A stretch of 13,262 bases of DNA from positions 1 through 13,262 of the forward strand of contig QIDY01000206.1 of assembly GCA_003228495.1 (NCBI GenBank), given 5' to 3'. The notes beneath the pieces are model-generated. The model made no database searches, had not been told where the DNA came from, and was given only the letters and a program-made list of their open reading frames with translations. Made by a program: the position numbers and the translations under genes. This document shows, piece by piece, positions 12,892 through 13,262 of this stretch (its first letter is position 1; the number at the start of each line of letters is the position of its first letter). The stretch is from Nitrospirota bacterium (GTDB lineage Bacteria; Nitrospirota; Nitrospiria; Nitrospirales; UBA8639).

Positions 12892-13262
12892 GTGGTTGAT
12901 TTAATAGGAAGAGCTCTAGATATGGGCTGGCTGGTCCTGCTGATGCTTGTCGGCCTCCTAATCTACTTTCAAGCGACCATTAAAGATCCTGTGCAAAAAA
13001 AACGTGCAACATTTCAAACAGCTATTGGGATTTTATGCATGTTTTTGGTCTTTATCGCTGTTTCAAACTATACCCATAATTTTGCATTCAATGATGGAAT
13101 GCTCCCGGTTTCACTGCTCATGATTACGATCATGGCATTTATTGGTGGCTTGTATTTTCCAGGTATCAGCGCCCTGATGAAAATTGGTGGCTTTATGTTT
13201 CTAGTGGCAGCCGGATTGTCTGGCTATGGAAATTGGCTACCACAAGTAGAGGGCGGTTTTCC
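12892..13262 (+). CDS. Multi-helix membrane protein, C-terminus beyond the window
   Basis: GTG 12892 follows GGGGGAG (12879-12885) with six-base spacing, and an in-frame TGA at 12886 rules out an earlier start. The frame stays open to the right edge, giving about 123 residues beginning MVDLIGRALDMGWLVLLMLV. There are four hydrophobic segments (roughly 11-25, 45-61, 75-95, 101-116); a hydrophilic loop with KDPVQKKR follows the first. After the fourth helix comes YGNWLPQVEGGF, which looks like the start of an extracytoplasmic segment. Genes for cytochrome c-type or other partner subunits often follow bd-like oxidases, but no CxxCH lies in the visible part, so the identity is open. It begins 66 bases after the oxidase stop, probably in the same operon. 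Confidence 0.7.
   Translation, partial: MVDLIGRALDMGWLVLLMLVGLLIYFQATIKDPVQKKRATFQTAIGILCMFLVFIAVSNYTHNFAFNDGMLPVSLLMITIMAFIGGLYFPGISALMKIGGFMFLVAAGLSGYGNWLPQVEGGF

Overview
The window is a gene-dense stretch of about even GC content. Almost every gene is on the + strand. The best organism guess is a Nitrospira-like bacterium (Nitrospirota, nitrite oxidisers and relatives). The reasons are the two paralogous cytochrome bd-like oxidase subunits of the divergent type known from Nitrospira, a free-standing PCP_red-domain protein, and FGE-like membrane-anchored proteins next to them. This is inference from protein families read by eye; no database search was run.

Layout. Bases 3-575 are the 3' end of a YyaL/DUF255-type thioredoxin-domain protein. 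A 319-base gap (576-894) holds a sigma70-like promoter and a leader with two possible hairpins. It leads into a secreted protein (895-1710) whose HN..H and C-x2-H-x2-M pattern resembles a type 1 copper site, followed by a clear intrinsic terminator (1740-1780). A co-directional run then starts near 1805 and reaches 10189: a class I SAM-dependent O-methyltransferase-like protein, a DUF420 (CtaM/YozB-like) membrane protein, a zinc-ribbon protein with what look like two tandem PCP_red domains, an unrecognised polytopic membrane protein, the first bd-like oxidase subunit I, a DUF3047 protein, a small glycine-rich membrane protein and two anchored FGE/SUMF1-fold proteins. A purine-rich inverted repeat lies between the last two.

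Bases 10190-10830 look empty at first sight but contain two convincing short + strand genes (43 and 37 codons, each with one membrane helix and a good Shine-Dalgarno site) and one possible short - strand gene (35 codons). They precede the second bd-like oxidase subunit I (10831-12825), which has a near-perfect Shine-Dalgarno site. A multi-helix membrane protein starting at GTG 12892 runs off the right edge.

Working model (inference): this is a respiratory module built around two copies of a divergent cytochrome bd-like oxidase. Its tiny membrane subunits sit beside the second copy. The first copy is grouped with candidate assembly or cofactor-maturation genes: DUF420, related to CtaM, an assembly factor for haem-copper oxidases; PCP_red, a domain otherwise known from the chlorin-forming protochlorophyllide reductase; and a methyltransferase. 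The copper protein upstream could be an electron carrier, but it is separated from the module by a terminator.
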